The notes beneath the pieces were generated by a model that did no database searches, was not told the DNA's origin, and saw only the letters and a program-made list of their open reading frames with translations. Below are positions 6,017-7,319 of a DNA stretch of 7,319 nt, piece after piece; position 1 is the first letter of the stretch, and the number at the start of each line of letters is the position of its first letter. The stretch is from assembly GCA_019411205.1 (NCBI GenBank), contig DXRF01000155.1:1-7319 (forward strand), in the 5' to 3' direction. The translations under genes and the position numbers were made by a program. Source of the stretch: Parabacteroides sp. (GTDB taxonomy: Bacteria > Bacteroidota > Bacteroidia > Bacteroidales > Tannerellaceae).

Positions 6017-7297
6017 TTACTTCCCACATTTATCTTTCAGCCATTCAATACGCTCCGACTGCTGTTCCGGATATGTCCAATGACCGGTTTCGAGGTAAAG
6101 ATGCAAATCCTTTGCTCCCGGAATAACATTGTAGGCAGAATACATAGAAGTCGGCGGACAAGTCACATCATTATATCCCCAGCTATACCAGCCCGGAGCA
6201 TTCACCCGACGGGCAAAATTCACGACATCGAAGTAAGCAAGCGTTTCCACTTCGTTTGCTACAGGCTGTGCATTCCGGTAATAATGCGGCCAGCCTCCTG
6301 CACGTTTGTGTAGATAACCGGCATAATCACACAAAGCCGGATAGAAAGCGGCAAGGAACTTAATACGCGGATCCAGACCGGCCGTGACAATCGACAAAGC
6401 CCCTCCCTGACTTCCACCGGTCACACCGACCGTATTTCCGTCAAACTCCGGCAAAGAATAGAGGAAGTCCACAGCCCGTACGCAACCGAGATAAACCCGC
6501 TTATAGTAATGTGTATCACGATTATTTTTGTTTACCGCATTATATCCGCTCAATGCCCCGGCAGCCAGATTGTTATATACTTCCTGCGGCATCGTCACTG
6601 GAACACCATGTATCCCTATCTCCAATGTAATGATATTTTCTCCTAAATTGAACCCGTTGTAAGGACGTATGCCGGCTCCGGGAACCTGGAGGATTGCCGG
6701 ATATTTACCGGGTTTCTTCGGAACAATCAGAATACCATACATACGGGAACCGGGACGTTCATTCTGAAAACTGACATGGTAAACATTCTGTGTAGAAGTA
6801 CATCTTTCCGGTAACAGAGTCATCTTGGGATCAAGCGGTTGCTTACAGGCCTCGGCGATCGCGCCAGTCCAGAAAGCATCGAAATCTTCCGGATCGGCCG
6901 TTGTCGGCTGAATCTTCGTTTCATCCACGCCTACCGTGGCCATCCCTTCATACTTCCGCCCATCCACTTTGGCCGTCACTTTACAACGCAGGAATCCGGG
7001 TTCATTCATCTTCGCCTTCAGTGTCGTTTTTCCATCTGCCAAACGAACGTCTTTCTTTACAACCGTCGGAAAATACTCCGGCCCCAGTTCATAGTCGACA
7101 ACTACGTCTTTCAACAAATTCTCATTCTTGAAAACCTGTACCGTAAACTTCACTTCCTCCTTCGCCTTGCACTTCCAATCAATACGATCAGGCGAAACTA
7201 CTACATTGATCAACTTCTGAGCTGGTTGTGCCAACACCAACGCACAATTTCCCAACATCCCCAGAAGCAAACACAATAAGAATAAAGATTTTTTCAT
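6017..7297 (-). CDS. Secreted acetyl xylan esterase / cephalosporin-C deacetylase family (AXE1) hydrolase with N-terminal beta domain
   Basis: The 426-residue protein starts with a Sec signal peptide (MKKSLFLLCLLLGML, cleavage probably after ALVLA at about 23, leaving QPAQ). Residues about 25-125 look like an all-beta, immunoglobulin-like accessory domain. From about 130 (PEDFDAFW) the AXE1 alpha/beta-hydrolase domain begins. Its catalytic triad is visible: Ser296 in GVTGGSQGG (291-299), Asp377 in GYNDVTCPP, and His406 in LETGHW. The oxyanion-side GAGIRPYNG block lies at about 207-215. Family members remove acetyl groups from xylan, xylo-oligosaccharides and other acetylated sugars; the substrate here is not determined by the sequence. 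Clear secretion suggests action in the periplasm or at the cell surface. It is the first gene of the visible run and its promoter is probably beyond 7319; only 22 bp of upstream DNA are present, with no clear motif. Confidence 0.92.
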   Translation of the reverse strand: MKKSLFLLCLLLGMLGNCALVLAQPAQKLINVVVSPDRIDWKCKAKEEVKFTVQVFKNENLLKDVVVDYELGPEYFPTVVKKDVRLADGKTTLKAKMNEPGFLRCKVTAKVDGRKYEGMATVGVDETKIQPTTADPEDFDAFWTGAIAEACKQPLDPKMTLLPERCTSTQNVYHVSFQNERPGSRMYGILIVPKKPGKYPAILQVPGAGIRPYNGFNLGENIITLEIGIHGVPVTMPQEVYNNLAAGALSGYNAVNKNNRDTHYYKRVYLGCVRAVDFLYSLPEFDGNTVGVTGGSQGGALSIVTAGLDPRIKFLAAFYPALCDYAGYLHKRAGGWPHYYRNAQPVANEVETLAYFDVVNFARRVNAPGWYSWGYNDVTCPPTSMYSAYNVIPGAKDLHLYLETGHWTYPEQQSERIEWLKDKCGK

Positions 7298-7319
7298 GAT
7301 AAAAACTGAATTAGATAAT

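Overview
The window looks like a chromosomal segment from a member of the order Bacteroidales, Parabacteroides- or Bacteroides-like. The evidence is moderate GC with AT-rich intergenic DNA, promoter -7 boxes of the Bacteroidetes TAnnTTTG type, weak Shine-Dalgarno sequences, a PorT-type outer-membrane barrel, a secreted AXE1-family esterase and a lipoprotein form of the 6-phosphogluconolactonase family. This assignment is an inference from style; no marker gene fixes the genus. All six genes lie on the minus strand, so transcription runs from high to low coordinates.

Region 1 (about 7297 to 4009) is a tight three-gene run: a secreted AXE1-type carbohydrate esterase, a beta-propeller lactonase-family lipoprotein, and MurQ, the cytoplasmic N-acetylmuramic acid 6-phosphate etherase. 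Spacings are 29 and 44 bp. A good -7 box just upstream of murQ suggests it can also be transcribed alone. MurQ points to recovery of cell-wall amino sugars; a joint role for the two exported proteins is speculative.

Region 2 (4008 to 3385) is 624 bp without a convincing protein gene, and it is the most interesting part. Going down the minus strand, it holds a degenerate 22-bp tandem repeat array that starts right at the murQ stop codon, a perfect TATATTTG -7 box, a complete cobalamin riboswitch (P1 to B12 box), about 95 nt of linker, a strong two-tier hairpin, and a separate promoter for the next gene. No recognised B12 gene follows the riboswitch; the next gene is a small PorT-like outer-membrane barrel about 240 nt further on.

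Region 3 (3384 to 1) contains the outer-membrane barrel gene, closed by a clear intrinsic terminator. Abutting that terminator is the likely promoter of priA, the replication-restart helicase. Then, 31 bp after priA, comes the start of a low-molecular-weight protein tyrosine phosphatase gene that runs off the left edge of the window.
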